Notes under the pieces: generated by a model | Seen by the model: only the letters and a program-made list of their open reading frames with translations | Databases searched by the model: none | What the model was told of the DNA's origin: nothing | Program-made: the position numbers and the translations under genes | Shown: positions 62,635-64,000 of the stretch, in pieces | Position numbering within the stretch: the stretch's first letter is position 1 | Layout: every line of letters starts with the position of its first letter | Source of the DNA: Bacilli bacterium | GTDB lineage: Bacteria > Bacillota_I > Bacilli_A > RF39 > UBA660 | Reading direction: 5' to 3' | Assembly: GCA_017541445.1 (NCBI GenBank) | Contig: JAFXZC010000009.1 | Span: forward strand, 62,001-126,000 | DNA length: 64,000 nt

Positions 62635-63354
62635 TTAATCACCATTTTCAAATATGCCTTTATAAGACTTATGACTTAACACATCTATAGGAGGCATTAT
62701 TTTTAAACTACCACTATTACCATTCTTAGTTGCTTTAATTAAAACCATGATAGCTTCTTTATTATAACCAGCATATACAAACTGTAACTTCTTAACTTTA
62801 AAATTATACTTATTTAAACAATTAAGAATTTCTTCTAATCTATCACACCTATGTACTATATACAAAGGCGCTTTATTCTTTAATATATATTTAGCAGAAG
62901 TACACATATCTTCCAAATTCATAGCTATTTCATGTCTAGCAATCGCTTTTTCCTTATCTTCATTAATCAAAGAAGAATCTTTATCATATTTAAAATAAGG
63001 AGGATTACAAGTAACAGCATCTACACTTTCTGGAAGAATATATTCTAAAGCTTCTGTAATATTCGCATTAACTATATCTATTCTAGATTCCAATCTATTT
63101 TCCATAACACTCATCTTTGCAAGTTTATATATCTTCTCTTGTAATTCAAAACCATATATTCTTGCATTAGTTTTTGTAGACAAAATTAAAGGTACTGGAG
63201 CATTACCAGTACAAAAATCTACAATAGTTCTAACAGATGACTTTAATTCAACAAATTCGGCTAATAAAATAGAATCTAATGAAAATTTGAACTTATCATC
63301 ATATTGATAAATATATAATCCATAATCAAATAAATCATTTAGAACGCTTGCCAC
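62635..63354 (-). CDS. trmN6: tRNA1(Val) A37 N6-methyltransferase TrmN6/YabB-like
   Basis: 239 residues, GTG start. A Rossmann SAM-binding motif VDFCTGNAPVPLIL and the N6-adenine signature NPPYFK (about residue 117) identify an N6-methyltransferase of the YfiC/YabB group. The start overlaps ricT by 20 bases, and AAGGAG lies upstream. Confidence 0.9.
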   Translation of the reverse strand: MASVLNDLFDYGLYIYQYDDKFKFSLDSILLAEFVELKSSVRTIVDFCTGNAPVPLILSTKTNARIYGFELQEKIYKLAKMSVMENRLESRIDIVNANITEALEYILPESVDAVTCNPPYFKYDKDSSLINEDKEKAIARHEIAMNLEDMCTSAKYILKNKAPLYIVHRCDRLEEILNCLNKYNFKVKKLQFVYAGYNKEAIMVLIKATKNGNSGSLKIMPPIDVLSHKSYKGIFENGD

Positions 63355-64000
63355 TATCCAACTCTATCTCCTTTATTATTCCATCAATATCAACTTTATA
63401 TTTTCTTTTCAAAATATCAACACTAATTACTTTACCAGATTCATTGTCTACTTTTACAGTTTGACCAACAGCAGGTAAACCAGCTTGACATCTACAATAT
63501 TCTTCATCTTCATATGTTAAACAACATAACAATCTACCACATAAACCATTAATTTTAGATGGATTTAAAGCTAAACCTTGATTTTTAGCCATATTCATAG
63601 TAACTGAATCAATATGATTCAAAAACTTACTACAACATAATTCTCTACCACATAAACCTAAACCACTAATATTCCTAGCTTTATCACGAGCACCTATTTG
63701 ACGTAATTCTATTCTAGTTTTATATAAAGCAGCAAGCCTTTTTGCTAATTCTCTAAAATCAACACGTTCATCAGCAATAAAATTAAATAATAATTGTTTT
63801 CTATCTAAAGTATAACTAGCATCTAAAATCTTCATATCTAATCCCAATTCAACAATAAGATCTTTAGCAGATTTTAAACATTTTTCAGCATCTTTTAAAT
63901 TTTCTAGATAAGTGTCATAATCTTCATCAGTAGCTATCCTAACAATATCTTTCATATCATCAATAGAAATATTAATTTTACCATCATCAACAGAATTCAT
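63335..64000 (-). CDS. ricT: PSP1-domain protein RicT/YaaT, C-terminal part
   Basis: 221 residues inside the window; the gene continues past 64000, and the in-frame ATG at the edge is probably internal because the family is about 270 residues. It shows the PSP1 core (DERVDFRELAKRLAALYKT, IELRQIGARDKAR) and two Fe-S Cys clusters: LGLCGRELCCSKFL and NGLCGRLLCCLTYE. RicT with RicA and RicF forms the complex that controls RNase Y and RNA maturation. Confidence 0.95.
   Translation of the reverse strand: MNSVDDGKINISIDDMKDIVRIATDEDYDTYLENLKDAEKCLKSAKDLIVELGLDMKILDASYTLDRKQLLFNFIADERVDFRELAKRLAALYKTRIELRQIGARDKARNISGLGLCGRELCCSKFLNHIDSVTMNMAKNQGLALNPSKINGLCGRLLCCLTYEDEEYCRCQAGLPAVGQTVKVDNESGKVISVDILKRKYKVDIDGIIKEIELDSGKRSK

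Overview
The window is a very AT-rich bacterial chromosome segment with Bacillota-type gene order and signals: strong AGGAGG-type ribosome binding sites, T-box leaders, CIRCE operators, and U-tract hairpin terminators after most transcription units. The genetic code is standard. Conserved genes are full length with Trp encoded by TGG, and the single tRNA gene here is tRNA-Trp with anticodon CCA. The mix of walled-cell functions (VanY-like, SleB-like and NlpC/P60 hydrolases, DivIC, SpoVG), low GC and many unrecognised proteins fits an uncultured gut-type relative of the Mollicutes/Erysipelotrichia (RF39-like). That placement is inference. Most genes lie on the minus strand. No gene-free stretch exceeds about 300 bases; the longest are the two T-box leaders and a repeat-bearing spacer at 56344-56553.

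Layout. 1-6500: an anchored surface protein, lysS behind a Lys T-box, three tandem paralogues of unknown function and a HipA-like kinase. 6550-15716: typA, two membrane or coiled proteins of unknown role, gmk, an ASCH protein, a YbaK deacylase and CIRCE-controlled htpG. 15852-22527: a TetR regulator, small membrane proteins and lipoproteins, CIRCE-controlled hsp20, a metallophosphatase and a VanY-like peptidase. 22543-30818: glyA, an HD-domain protein, an APH-like kinase, two unrecognised proteins, an XRE regulator and a TfoX-N protein. 30885-36551: tRNA-Trp, then a WXG100/type VII-like cluster (LRR plus degenerate transglutaminase, four WXG100-size proteins, an NlpC/P60 enzyme with a WXG-like head, and a SleB-type hydrolase). 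36620-46508: rimO, an HtrA protease overlapping an Abi_2/HEPN gene, a zinc phospholipase-like protein, two alpha/beta hydrolases and three membrane proteins.

46585-64000 is a conserved housekeeping block: ecfA1-ecfA2-ecfT-truA-rplM-rpsI, nrdG, ispH-prs, divIC, spoVG, tatD-rsmA-PAP2, a Met T-box-dut-metG operon, and ricT-trmN6-pth-mfd. This resembles the ribosomal-protein/ecf block and the yaaT-yabB-metS-yabD-ksgA-spoVG-prs-pth-mfd-divIC neighbourhood of Bacillus, rearranged.

The most notable points are these. (1) The ECF energising module sits in its canonical place, but both ATPases have lost most nucleotide-handling motifs. (2) The WXG100-like cluster carries two wall hydrolases and a transglutaminase-like protein lacking its usual catalytic residues. 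(3) An array of TTTCCCGGGAAA-type palindromes lies between metG and tatD. (4) The Met T-box drives dut before metG, and its terminator stem encloses the antiterminator instead of competing with it. (5) CIRCE operators overlap the -35 boxes of htpG and hsp20.
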